Made by a program: the position numbers and the translations under genes | Notes under the pieces: generated by a model | What the model saw: only the letters and a program-made list of their open reading frames with translations | The model's database searches: none | What the model was told of the DNA's origin: nothing | Shown: positions 41,301 through 52,686 of the stretch, piece after piece | Layout of the letters: every line of letters begins with the position of its first letter | Numbering within the stretch: the stretch's first letter is position 1 | Assembly: GCA_033807695.1 (NCBI GenBank) | Contig: CM066306.1 | Location: 1,116,001 to 1,180,000, forward strand | DNA from: Daedaleopsis sinensis | Taxonomy: Eukaryota > Basidiomycota > Agaricomycetes > Polyporales > Polyporaceae | Length of the DNA stretch: 64,000 bases | Reading direction: 5' to 3'

Positions 41301-43703
41301 TGCGTGCGTGCCCGCGCCCGCTGGGTGCGCTGCAGATTTGATGTCTTGGACCGCATGCACTGCTAATGCACTATATACGTGTCTGGCAGGAGCTCCGTGC
41401 TGCGACGCAGCAAGGGCCAAGTACTGTGCGTCACCCGCAGTACCACCCCGCCCTCGCCTTTATGCTGCTCCGAGCACGACCGAGCGGCCACGGGCTGAGT
41501 ATATCAGGCTGACAGCGTCCTCCGGGGCGACGATGGACTTGGATGCCTTGGACCAGGGTGGCCCTGCACGAGTGTAGCCGGGAACCTTGTTCACGGACTT
41601 CTTTCGGCCAAGTACGTCCGTCCGTCCGCATGGGTGCGTGCTCCGCCGGTAGCCATATTACAATTTTGTCGTACAACTCGCTCACGCAGTCTCGGAGCAT
41701 GCTGCGGGCCGTGGAAGGAGGATCCTGCTGCCCTGGTCAGTGCTATGTAGGAGTTCTCCAGGCCCAGCCTCCGAGTCCGTTATAGCGCATCCGGCCGTTG
41801 TCCGGCGGCAGGAACTACTACTTCTTAGTACTTCCTACGTATACGTACCCGTCCGGCACTGCATGTGTCTTCAGGTGTCCGCTCTCCCACCCACTCAGAT
41901 CCCGACGAACGACACTTGAGGAGCGCCCCACGCACCCACTGGACTGGCACTGCCGGTCCCTGGCGGTGGCCATCATTCTCGAGCTCAAACTGCCAACGCT
42001 GAACCCTGATATTGATCGCGCGGGCAGGCCCGGTACCTGCTCGTGGGCCAGACGACGACAAAATGGTGCATATAGGACTGCTGCGGGATGATGCGCCCGC
42101 GGCGAAGCGGATGCCCCAGCTGCCACTCGACGCCTGGCGATTCGCGAAGCACTAGTTCTCTTCTTCTGACTTCCAAGGGCACAGTTAACGCGGCGTTAGC
42201 TCCAGGCCGAACCTCGCTCCGTAGCTGCTTACATGTTCGCAATGCCAGGAGCATCTCTCTGTCTCTCCCTCGCGAATTTTAAGGTCCACATACTTATGCT
42301 AATGGATTTCGGTGCCTCCAGCCGTACTTACGCGATCGCATCCACGGCCGCGGCGCATTTCCACATGCGGCTCGGGCACGGCCCGCGCCGACGCCGCACG
42401 CGCTCCGAGCGTACTTGGCTCGGACCGAAAAAGCTGTGGTCTGCAGGCGACTTTGACCGTTTGACGCGTCCGCAGTCCTCTGAGTCCGAGTCCGACACCT
42501 CGGTCTCGGATGCGCATTGCGTGGGTCGACAGCTGCACATCACTATCACCCGACAAATAGATAGGGCACTCTCAGGCTGAAGATACCAGGCCATCTCTGC
42601 AACTGGGCGCGCCCGCAGCGTTGGCCGCATTGACACGAGGAACGGAACCGGTGGGACCGAGACTGGGGTGGGTCGGACTGAGCTGGCAGATGCGTATCCT
42701 TACTTACTGCCGTGTGCAGAGTCACGATCTCTGCTCCCGGATTTTGGATTCGCTGTCGATGTCATTGTCAACGTCAGCCGCAGGTGAGTTTCCCATTGAT
42801 TATTGATTACTCAATTGTGCTGTGCCGGCGCAACTCACTAATGGGGGTACTAATGGGGGTACGAATCGGAGGAGGCGGCCGCTGTTAGATTAACCGTCGT
42901 CTTTGGTTTGCAGTGCCGCGCAGATGCAAAACCCAGGCTGTACCAAGCCAGCCTCCCCCTGGGAAAGGGAACTGATGATAAGTGCTTACGGGACCTGAGT
43001 TCTGCAGGCTTCTCAAGGATGTTTTCCATGTATACCGGCCAACCGGGGATCCCACACTGGACTATTCCCGCAAAGTGCAATGTTAGCTCAGCTGTCGACC
43101 GCTCAGCGCACTCTGTGAGTGCGCTCGCCCAACTCTCCCTTCTCCGCCGATGATACAACACGAAGACAGGTTGCACGACATTACGGTTTGCAAGGCTCCC
43201 TGCTGACAGCTCCCTGAAACTGCAGCCCGTCGCTGCGCTGATGGCGAAGGCTGCGTTGCCGTGCACATTCGTGGGCTATCTGCCGCTACACGTCAGCCCC
43301 TGCTTGTTCTACGGTCAGCAGACTATCCCGGTTTCTGCATAGGACGAACATGGCCGGCACGAGGACGACAGTCATCCCGCTCGTTTCACCTGCTAGTCAA
43401 TTGCCGAGTCGGACAGAACGTCTTCACCTTCTCGATCATTGGTGCGCCCGCCTCCCGAACAGCGACGGGCTCGTATGTAGCCGGGAGGCGGGCAGGCTGG
43501 GGCACAAGTCAGCCGTCGATCGACGAGCATTCGCTGGAGGCTGCCGCTCCCCGTCACACTCCCCGCCGTATATAAGAGGGCTCCCCGACGATCGCTGGTC
43601 CCCATCGCCGTTGCCTTCCCCGCCCACCATCGCTATCCACCAGTCGTTCTTTACGTCCTCAAGACACTCCTTCGTCGCTCGCTTTCACACTCGTTCTGCT
43701 GCA
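38346..43703. other. 5.4-kb gene-poor region
   Basis: No conserved protein, RNA gene or transposon ends were found. The longest open frame (40918-41577 plus) has odd composition, no recognisable domain and no supporting splice pattern, so I do not call it. Inverted and tandem repeats are minor, for example a doubled TAATGGGGGTAC at 42839-42863. The right end contains the promoter of the secreted protein at 43704. It may hold decayed transposon sequence or long non-coding transcripts. Confidence 0.45.
43569..43576 (+). promoter_or_regulatory. Probable TATA box of the secreted Gly/Ser-rich protein
   Basis: TATATAAG, 128 bp upstream of the ATG at 43704, fits a strongly expressed secreted-protein promoter. 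Confidence 0.6.
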
Positions 43704-45174
43704 ATGCGCTCTCTCCTCGTTTTCGTTCCCCTGGCCGTCATCGTTCGTTTCGCTGACGGCGCCCCGGTCTCGCACAAGCTCGACCCCGGATGCTTCGAGA
43801 ACGTCAAGGTGCGTGGTCGTAGGGCATTCCGGCAGGCCTCTGCTGATGCCTACTTTGCAGAACATTGAAGATTTCGAACACTGCATGTCTGATTCTCTGG
43901 ACACTCACTCCGGCGCGGGTGCCTCCAGCATCGCAAATTCCCTGTCGGCCAACGGACTCTCTGGACTCGCGAGTGCACTTCCTTCGGCAACGAATCTCCA
44001 TAGTCTCGAAAGTGGCTTGCCCTCGTCCATCTCTGCCATAGACCTCACCCATCCCTCCGGAATCTCAGGCGACACGGCATCGGCGATCGCCCAAGGGACT
44101 CAGTCAGGTAACCTTCTCAGCTCGGTGCCCATGTCGAAGTTGGCAATCCCCGGCTCTGGCAACGGTGATCTGTCGGGAATCTCAAGTGCTCTGTCCTCTG
44201 GCGACATATCTGGTCTCTCGAACGGTCTCGCTTCGGCTGCCAATCGTGGTGGTTTCAAGGGCTTCGGGAAGGGCTTGCCCACATCTCCGATCAGCCTCGC
44301 CGATCCTTCTGGCTTCACTGACGGCGGCTCGACCCACACTTCTGCCACGGGTTCTGGCAGTGGAAGTACAGCAAGCTCAGGTGGCGGCGGTGGTTCGCGG
44401 GGATTTGGCGGAGCTAGTCACTTCGGCGGAGCTGGCGGTCACTTCGGCGGGTCTGCGAACAACAACGCCGACCCTGCGGATTACTCTGGAGTCAAGTACA
44501 GCGCGCCCAATGGTGCCTCCTCAGACACCAGCTCTTCCAGCCCCCCTGGCCCCCCCTCTGGTTCCAGCGATGGCTCTACTGCCGATCCTAGCACTGGATA
44601 CGGGACTTCTCGATTTTCGTATCCGGCACAGTCGTCGCCCGATGGCGCCCTTCCTGGCGTCGGCGACCCTTCTGCAACCGGCCCCTCTACGTCTACAGCC
44701 GGCTCTACTGGCGATGGGACCCCCAACGCCAACCAGCCTGATCACGCATTCGACCCCAGCGGTGCTTCAGGCCCGAGCACTGGCTATCCTTCCACGTTCG
44801 GCACTGCGAGCAACGGGAACAGTGTTTCCCCGTCTCCTGACAATGGCGACGACACCTTCGGGCCGCATGGTCTCACGGGCGCGGGTAGGAACCATGGCGG
44901 CATCCATGATGGCGGGGGAGCTGGCAGAGGGGCTGGCAGCGGAGCTCAGCCTGCTGGAGGCATCTCGCACTTCGGCAAACCGATCAGCAACTGCGACGGT
45001 CCCGCTTGCACCGATATCGACCTGCTCAGCAACGGCGGAAGGGTGAAGACCGAGCCCGCCGTCACGTACACCTCCACCGATCTTCCTGGGCTACAGGACA
45101 CGGAGGTTCCGAACGTCTCTGAGGAGGAAACTGGCTGTCCCGGCGGCGATATCAACGTCTGTGCGGATAACTGA
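43704..45174 (+). CDS. Secreted Gly/Ser-rich repetitive protein, function unknown
   Basis: The signal peptide MRSLLVFVPLAVIVRFADGAP is followed by a short Cys-containing segment. An intron (about 43810-43860) splices FENVK to NIEDFEHCMSDSL. The bulk is low complexity: imperfect Leu/Ser/Gly repeats of the SGLASALPSATNLHS and LSGISSALSSGDISGLSNG type, then GGGGGSRGFGGASHFGGAGG, and Ser/Thr/Pro-rich linkers. Near the C-terminus are a few Cys (NCDGPACTDID, ETGCPGGDINVCADN). No enzyme domain, TM segment or GPI signal is seen. A structural wall or matrix role is plausible from composition only. A strong TATA box precedes it. Confidence 0.75.
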
Positions 45175-45630
45175 TCCGTTCGGGACGCGAAACGAGGAGA
45201 ATGTGTGCTTTGCGTTGCTCTCCGTACGTACCCAACCTACCCCATACCCCCTGCGGTTGCACAACCACGCCTGGGCATCATGATAATAGCTAGTAAAGAT
45301 ATAAGAAATGCTAAAATGTTTTCAATATCGTGATCGCAGAATATTTATGTTCATATCACCTCCGCGTGGGCTCTGGAGATCTGGGTGCTGGAATAACGAG
45401 TCGATGGCAGCTACAGGACGTGTACATATGACGGATCCCGTGCGGGCAGACAAACACGAGATTGAGGAGCACAATTCACTCGAGTGCTAGTATGAGCGCT
45501 TATCAGGGCATAGCCGCGCTCCTGCCACTGTTTGCGAGTGACGTTGTAACCTCACCGGTCTACATACCTCCATGTCTGCGCTCACTCCCTCTTTTTCTCC
45601 AGCTCCCTGACACCCTCGCGTCTGCTATAG
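45175..45630. other. Short intergenic region
   Basis: 3' flank of the Gly/Ser-rich gene and promoter of the EXS gene. Nothing recognised. Confidence 0.5.
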
Positions 45631-47790
45631 ATGAAAAGCGACTTCCTCGACGAGCTTCAGTTCTCCGCCGCCTTCCCGCTTCCCTTCCGCGTGCTATGTC
45701 TCGTCGGCCTCGGGATCCTAGGCTGGGCGACCAACCTGCACGGCCTGCACCTCTGGGGCATCGACGCCGGGGGCGTGCTCGACCTCAGCGTCCGCGACGG
45801 GCTCCGCCTCGCCTCCTCCCCGCTCCCGACGGACCGCCGCACTAGCTGGAAGCACGCAAATGCCACGGCACAGACGTACGGGCCCGTGTACAGGCTCTTC
45901 GGCGCGTACGCGGCGTGGATGGGCATGGGGTGGGCGGTGTACCGGCTCGCGACGCGCGGGGACGTGGGTGGGGTGGACGGCTTCAAGTTCGTGCCCGCGC
46001 TCGCGGCGCTGGGTGCGCTCACGGCGCTCGTGTGCCCGTTCAACGTGCTGCACAAGCACGAGCGGGACAAGTTCATCGGGTGAGCGCCTTCGTTTTGCGG
46101 TCTATTCCTGCTCTGCGTCCGACGGCGTGCAGGCGTGCGTGTCAAGACGCGTGGGCGCCGGGTGTATGCAGAATGGACGCGCTGTGCTGACCACGAAGTT
46201 GCTTTGCCGATCCAGGTCGGTGCGCAGGTGTTTGTTCCCGTCGCCGCACCGGGTGTACTTTGCGGACGTGGTGTTCGCGGATGTCGTCACCTCGTTCGCT
46301 AAGGTCCTCGGGGACGTGTGGCTGTCTGTATATATGCTGCTTCCCAGCGGAAGCTTGCTCGCGCAACCTGCTCAAGACGGGCTCGCGCGCTGGGTCCTGC
46401 CTACAATAATGAGGTGAGTGGCGTGCTATATAACCTCATGCTTCGTGCTTGTGACAACGTCGTTGTACATCTTTTCCCCGGCGCTTACGGGGTCGTATAT
46501 TGCCTTCTGCGGACGAAAACTCCGTTGTCTATAGTAGTCAGAGGTTTTCACGAGGCACAGTTATGGAACTGTGGTTTTGAATGAACTATCGCTTCCTGGG
46601 GGCAATACGGCTTACAGCGGGTTTCTAGTGAACACCCGTGATATGCTACTGCTCACGCGTTCTTCATGTATCCGAGATGACCCGTGTTTAGAGCGCATTC
46701 TTGGCCCTCAACGTCTTCCCAGAGCCTGGGCTACCTCAGCCATACTGTTTGTCGCGGTTGCAGGCGTCAGCCCTTCGTCATGGGTCCTTTTCGGAATTGG
46801 GACGCAAGCTGTCGTCGCATATATAGTCTCTGCCTCGGTCGCTGCATATATGCTAACTCGTCTTCTCTATGCAGTTTACCGTACGCCGTCCGCCTCAGAC
46901 AATGTCTGGTGGAATACAACTCCCCCAATAATGACAGTCGGCGACCTCTCTACAATGCCCTCAAGTACGCGTCTTCATTCCCCGTTATCTTCCTCTCAGC
47001 TGCTCAGCGGATCGTCGTGTCCGATGCGATGGCTCTCAAGGACGCGAACCCTCCCAAGGAAACATCGTATGGCGAGCACTATATTTTCAAACTATGGTGC
47101 GTACTACTCCCCGTCGCTTCCTGCGCAACGCTGACATCTTCCTGCAGGCTCCTAGCAGCAGCAGTCAACTCGCTATATTCCTTCTGGTGGGACGTGACCA
47201 ATGATTGGGGCCTTGACCTTCTGGTACCGCAACAAGCAGGCGGATCGTCTCGCACGTCCTCTCACCCACCACGACCTCTCCTCCTCCCGCGCCTCCACTC
47301 CCGCTCTGTGCTCCTGAAACACCCAGCTTCACCAGAGCGAAGTCTGCAAGAAGAAAGCCCTGACGACCCCACGCAGATACTCCCGCATCCACCCAACCGG
47401 GCACATCCGTGGGGGCTGCGCTCGACCCTGCTATACCCCCTGGCCGTTTACCCGTTCGTGATCGTCGTCGACCTCATCCTGCGCCTCACGTGGTCCGCGA
47501 AGCTCTCGAGCCACCTGCACGCGTACGCGGAGGGCGACCTCGTCATCTTCTGGATCGAGCTCGCCGAGGTCGTCCGCCGCTGGATGTGGGTCTTCCTCCG
47601 CGTCGAGTGGGAGACGGTGAAGGAGGCGCGCGAGGTCCACGCGCGCACCCGGTCGCCCCCGCCCGGGGCGCCCGTGGGAATCATCCCGGAGGAGTCGGGT
47701 GCGATCGCGATGGACCACAGGGACACCGTGTTCGAGCACGACGAGTTCGAATTTGTCTCTGCGGACAATGGCCCCGGGCGCGAGCCGTAG
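45631..47790 (+). CDS. EXS-domain membrane protein (Erd1-like)
   Basis: ATG 45631 follows a short pyrimidine-rich leader. Exon 1 has helices FRVLCLVGLGILGWATNLHG, VYRLFGAYAAWMGMGWAVY and FVPALAALGALTALVCPFN ending HERDKFIG. Exon 2 joins in phase (SVRRCLFPSPHRVYFADVVFADVVTS). After a 461-nt intron (46414-46874), exon 3 gives SLPYAVRLRQCLVEYN, the EXS hallmark, and the last exon reads LLAAAVNSLYSFWWDVTNDWG and later WMWVFLRVEWE. EXS proteins include the phosphate exporter domain of XPR1/Syg1 and the Golgi protein Erd1, which recycles phosphate and supports retention of glycosylation enzymes. No SPX domain is present, so Erd1-like is the better call. The long intron is unexplained. Stop at 47788-47790. 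Confidence 0.85.
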
Positions 47791-49184
47791 CCGGGCCATA
47801 GTATGGGACCCCCACCTGCCCACACCTTTCAAAACCTCACCCTGGAAACGGTCGGCCGAAGTAGGAAGGGGCCCATTCGGCACAGGGCGTACTCGGGAGG
47901 GACTGGGACTGGGGTGCACGCATAAGGATCCTGTGTGACAAAGGGCTTGGTTGGCGGCGGGTGCGCGGCGCGGTGGGAAGGGATGGATGAACGCGACAGG
48001 GAATCGCACTTGGCAAGCCGGTGAGTGGTCTGGGATTCACCCGGGGAGGGACGCTCACGTTAGCGATTCCCGTGCAGGACTTCTTTCGTGCAAGTTGCTA
48101 GACTATAGTAATGTATTATTGCCTTCGTGTGCTGTCTCACTCTTGGACCACCAGCCCGTGCGCGTCTTCTACAAGATCCGCCCCGACACGCTGCCTGCGT
48201 TCCAAGGTCGGCAAAGACGGTCGTGGATTTGCATGGAGTGGATGTGGGTGTTAGTGCCGCGGACCTCGAGAGCCCGGATCCCCAGGAATCCATTCCCAAT
48301 TCATTGTGGAATGGCGGCCGCGTGCCCAAGCATGTGAGTGGAAGCCGTCATCGTATTTTATGGAGATTGGACATGAGAACGGGGCGTGGGGCCCGCAAAA
48401 CAGAGTTCGGAGGGACCAGGTACAGACAGGCTAGAACCGGTTTGCACCGTCGCAGACATCGTCATGCGACAGCGAGGGGCGCAGCGGTAGCCTCCGAGGT
48501 CGCTTCAGGTGATCAACCAAGTTCCACAACAGACGGCGGCCTGAGTTATGCGAGCTGATGGACTTGGTCGGATGGGCAGTGTAAGTGTGCGGGTTCACGA
48601 AGAGCTGGTCAAGGGACGATCGGAGGAAGTCGCGTCAAAATGGGTGAGATTCGAACCCTGCGCTGTTCTCATCCTGCTATTCTTGCTTGCAGGTCCGGGA
48701 GAGCTCGCGGAAAGAGACGGAGATGCGCGAGGGCGGATCATGGAGCCACCACAGGACTCGCGCGGGGAACGGTCAGCTGACGGCAGTGGCGCGACCCGGC
48801 GGGCGCGGCGCGTACTTCCGCGGACAAGAATGCTCGTGGGCAGCCGGAGCTGGCATTCAAAGCGCAGCCCGTCCTGCCTTGTGCGGTACATAAACCATAC
48901 GCCGACCTTGGCTACACCCAACACAGACGCTACGGTCTAGCAGAGTCAGCAGGAACAACTCGGTGCGCCGCCCTTCCCACGTGCCTCCCCCAAGGACAAC
49001 TGCTGGTGCGTCCTCGCCAGGCTTCTTTCCGTATTCGCGAACGCGCGTTCTCAATGGTTGGCCCGCAGGACACCGACGGCTGACATTTGCACACCAACCT
49101 CCAATTGGAACCCGATCACACACGCCCACACACTCAGAGTTTCACTCTCCCCTCCTTCCTAGTCCTGCCTGAACACTTCAACCC
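47791..49184. other. Intergenic, no supported gene
   Basis: Several overlapping short ORFs, none with a recognisable domain or consistent splice pattern. A TTCGAACCC motif near 48647 resembles a tRNA B-box on the minus strand but has no tRNA around it. Confidence 0.45.
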
Positions 49185-50815
49185 ATGACCATGCTCGGCG
49201 TGTCCTCCTCCTATTTAAGACGGGGTATCCTCTCCACCTCCGCCAGGTCCCCACGCCTTCTTAGCTCTACCCGCCGCCCACTCTCTCCCAACTATCAATC
49301 CACCGCCGGTATGAAGGTGCGTTCGTCGTGGACTGTCTATAACTTCGCATTCGAGTCTCACAACGCACACACACACACACCTCTTAGATCCTCGCTATTC
49401 TCTACTCTGGTGGTGAGGCCGCGAAGCAGGAGCCTCGTCTCCTCGGTACGATCGAGAACCAGGTAACGTTGCCCACATTGATTGCACATGTGGAAGAGGT
49501 CCTCATCACAATCACGCACTCAGCTCGGTATCCGCTCATGGCTAGAGTCTCTGGGCCACGAATACATCGTAAATGACCTCTCAATGCTTCTTCTCCACAC
49601 GTCACTCATGCGCTGGACATAGGTGACGGACGACAAGGAGGGACCCGACTCAGTCTTCCAAAAGAACATCACCGATGTACGTGATCGTCCACATTGGACT
49701 TCATCTCACAAACGCTCACAAACACTTCGCAGGCTGAAGTCCTCATTACGACGCCATTCCACCCCGGCTACCTCACCCGTGACCTCATCGAGAAGGTGCG
49801 CACAACGTAAAGACTTGTTTGGCTCGAGACCTTACAAGGTCATAATCGATCGCAGGCGAAGAACCTCAAGATCTGCATCACGGCCGGTGTCGGTTCCGAC
49901 CACGTCGATCTCAATGCAGCCGTCGAGAAGGGCATCGAGGTTCTCGAGGTCTCCGGCTCGAACGTCGTCTCCGTTGCCGAGCACGTCGTCATGAGCATTC
50001 TTTTGCTCGTCCGCAACTTTGTTCCCGCGCACGAGGTGAGTGCCAGCCTCATGAGCAGCGAGTCCCCCATCTCACTCAGACCGTCGTGCGACAGATGATC
50101 GAGCGCGGCGACTGGCAGGTGTCCGAGGTCGCCCGCAACGCCTACGACCTCGAGGGCAAGGTCGTCGGCACGATCGGCGCGGGCCGCATCGGCTACCGCG
50201 TCCTGCAGCGGCTGCTCCCGTTCAACTGCAAGGAGCTGCTCTACTACGACTACAACGCGCTGCCGGACGCGGCCGCGCAGGCGGTCAGCGTGCGGCGCGT
50301 CGCGGACCTCAAGGACTTCGTGAGCCAGTGCGACGTCGTGACCGTGAACTGCCCGCTGCACGAGGGCACGCGCGGGCTCGTGAACGCGGAGCTGCTCACG
50401 CACTTCAAGAAGGGCGCGTGGCTCGTGAACACCGCGCGTGGGGCGATCTGCGACAAGGACGCGGTCGCCGCCGCGCTCAAGTCCGGGCAGCTCTCCGGGT
50501 ACTCGGGCGACGTGTGGAACGTGCAGCCCGCGCCGAAGGACCACGTGTGGCGCACGATGAAGAACCCGCTCGGGGGCGGGAACGGGATGGTGCCGCACTA
50601 CTCGGGCACGACGCTCGACGCGCAGGCGCGGTACGCGGCGGGCACGAAGAGCATCCTCGAGAACTACCTCGGGAACAAGCCGCAGGAGGCGCAGAACGTC
50701 ATCGTGGGCAAGGGTGCGTCCTCGCGCGTGTGCGAATGTGTCGGGGACTGGTGCTCATGCGGCTGCTTCTTCCTCTCTAGCCGGTTACGAGACCAAGGCG
50801 TACGGTCAGCGCTGA
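49185..50815 (+). CDS. FDH1: NAD-dependent formate dehydrogenase
   Basis: Exon 1 (49185-49316) encodes a basic Ser/Arg-rich presequence ([16 protein letters not shown]) ending TAGMK. Later exons give [69 protein letters not shown] and [18 protein letters not shown]. The Rossmann motif is [16 protein letters not shown], followed by [21 protein letters not shown] and the active-site [15 protein letters not shown] final small exon ([10 protein letters not shown]) joins in phase after GKA, with stop 50813-50815. The enzyme oxidises formate to CO2 with NAD+, detoxifying formate from oxalate or methanol metabolism, which is important in wood-decay fungi. The presequence predicts mitochondria. An in-frame Met at 49311, just before the first intron, would give a cytosolic form. 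A CA repeat lies in intron 1. Confidence 0.95.
49366..49381. repeat. CA dinucleotide repeat in FDH intron 1
   Basis: About eight CA units next to the 3' splice site (TCTTAG at 49382-49387). Confidence 0.85.
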
Positions 50816-51233
50816 GCGGGGTCGGTCACCGGACTTTTGAGGTATCCGCATTATCTATCCTGGCCGGCGGCGTATTGTTGTACGAGTATCCTCCATACCA
50901 ATCCAATGCAATGTTCCAATACAGCTACTTGTGCAGCGGACCACAGCAGGTTCCGAAAGCGTACATAGCACAGATCCACATAATTTATCCCAGCAAGAGC
51001 CCAAAGCAAAGGAAGGACATCGCACAGAGCGTGTACAGGGGGAATAGGGTGTGACCGATGTTCGGTACAACGAGCGCAGCCCCGCCGGCCGCAGAGGTGG
51101 TGGTGTCAGGCCTGTTGCGAGGCAGAAGATGGTCGGCATTGAGACAAATATGCATGAGAGGGGTGGAGATGACAGGGACGTACGGTATGCCATTGTCATC
51201 CGAGTAGGACGGGCAGGTGTCGTTCGCGCTGCC
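50816..51233. other. Convergent 3' intergenic region
   Basis: Between the FDH stop (plus) and the GH45-like stop (minus). No features beyond presumed 3' UTRs. Confidence 0.5.
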
Positions 51234-52242
51234 CTACGGGCGATGGTTCGCACAAATGTCAAATGCACGCGTTAGGCCGACTCGTGCGGGGAGATGCGAA
51301 TGCGCAGCGGGGCGTACAGTGGGGTTTGCTGGACAGCACACGCTGGAGCCGTCGTCGACGCTGCCGAGTGCAGCCGCGTTCTTCGCGCCCGCCCAGTTTT
51401 CTAGACAGTCGACAGACTGGTAGGTCACGTTCCAAACGCCGAAGTCCGTGTAGCCTGGGGGGCAGAGTCAATTCATGAGATGGATGCGAGAGGGGGGTTG
51501 TGCAGGGGCAGCTCACCATAGAATGCCTCGTCCGAAGGGAAGAAGTCATCTGGGATGGCTGGAGACGGGTATGCCAGGTCGAAGTTGATGTACTGGCCGC
51601 TCCTGCATATTGATATGTGAGCTAAATGCTACCCTAGGGCTACAGTCTCTGCGCGGCCGGATGATCTCGCCATTGCGACACCCGCGACATGCCACCCTAA
51701 CGGGTGCTACAGGCCCTCGAGATAGTGCCCCTCTCTCACAGGTCTGGTATGGGGCAAGAATGACCTTGGCGGTAGTCTAGGACAGACGCAGACTTCGGGA
51801 AAGTGTACGATATTGAATGCACGTACGGATTTGGCTGTCCCGGCCTCGCCGAGCACCATCCTGCCCCTCCTGCTGGACCAGCCGGACACAGGTCCGTGAC
51901 CTTGATGACAATGCTCTTCGTCTCCGTCGGAAAGAAGGGCGGGGTTCCCGTGTAGGTGTTTAGCAGCGTGATCTTGAAGCAGCGGCCGCACCCAGGGCCG
52001 TACGCGTTGCTGCTGCCATACGCGAATTGGCTCATGGCCGCGGTCGGATATCGTGTGCTTGCGCCGGTGCATCCGCATGATGCGATGTAGCCGTCAGGCA
52101 GGGTGTAGTGAGTGAGTGTCGCAGTGCCGTCTGCGGGGTAGTCGATCCATTCTGAAGCAAGAGTAACCGTAGAGACAGACAAGAGGCAGAGAAGCCAGAG
52201 CAGCGAGAGCCGCTGGATATGGACGGAGAATGGCAGCTGCAT
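51234..52242 (-). CDS. Secreted GH45/expansin-like (double-psi beta-barrel) protein
   Basis: Minus-strand ATG at 52242 opens a signal peptide (LLWLLCLLSVSTVTLAS). Exon 1 gives TATLTHYTLPDGYIASCGCTG, AAMSQFAYGSSNAYGPGCGRC and VIKVTDLCP, the Cys-rich barwin-like core with the invariant Asp. A ~220-nt intron (about 51605-51830) leads to a small exon (SGQYINFDLAYPSPAIPDDFF), and another intron to GYTDFGVWNVTYQSVDC and CCPANPT. The fold is shared by GH45 endoglucanases, expansins and loosenins. YGPGCGRCF and the DLAYP motif point to the fungal GH45-like/expansin-like group acting on plant cell walls outside the cell. No cellulose-binding module is seen. Whether it hydrolyses or only loosens cellulose cannot be told from sequence. 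Confidence 0.82.
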
Positions 52243-52686
52243 AGTCTAGACGCACGACATGCACGCAGAGGTGTTATTTTGTGGACCTCGCTGCGCCGAC
52301 CGTCATGGGGGAAGCCAAGGGTATATTAGTGGAAGAGCGACCGCGGCGTGGGCGCATAGAGACCGAAAAGATCTCATCATACTGACTGAGTGTCTGCTGC
52401 GTCCTGGAGTACGCACCGGCACGTAGGCATGTGGCTTTCATTCTAGCCAAGAGAAGGGGGGAGAAGGCTCGTGGTTGTCAATGTCGTCCAAGACGTCCAG
52501 GACAGCGAGCTCGAGGCTTAGAACGCCGGGCGGATGCACGGGCCGTGCGCCTGGCGGGACACAGCCACCGAGGTCCGCGGTATGGGCGTCACCCGGAGTC
52601 GTTCTCATCATCGCACTCAACGTTTCAACCCTCCTCCTCCGGCCTCGACACGCGACCGTGTCGGACATTCCCTCCGCGACACCACA
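52243..52686. other. Divergent promoter region of the GH45-like gene and GCN5
   Basis: About 440 bp between two divergent start codons. No ORF or repeat of note. Confidence 0.5.

Noticed and set aside
40918..41577. 219-residue open frame in the gene desert
   Set aside because: No signal peptide, domain or splice support, and the Cys pattern is not convincing. Open frames of this length arise by chance in GC-rich DNA.
48640..48665. tRNA B-box-like TTCGAACCC on the minus strand
   Set aside because: The flanking bases do not form a T-stem, and no D-arm, anticodon arm or acceptor stem is present.
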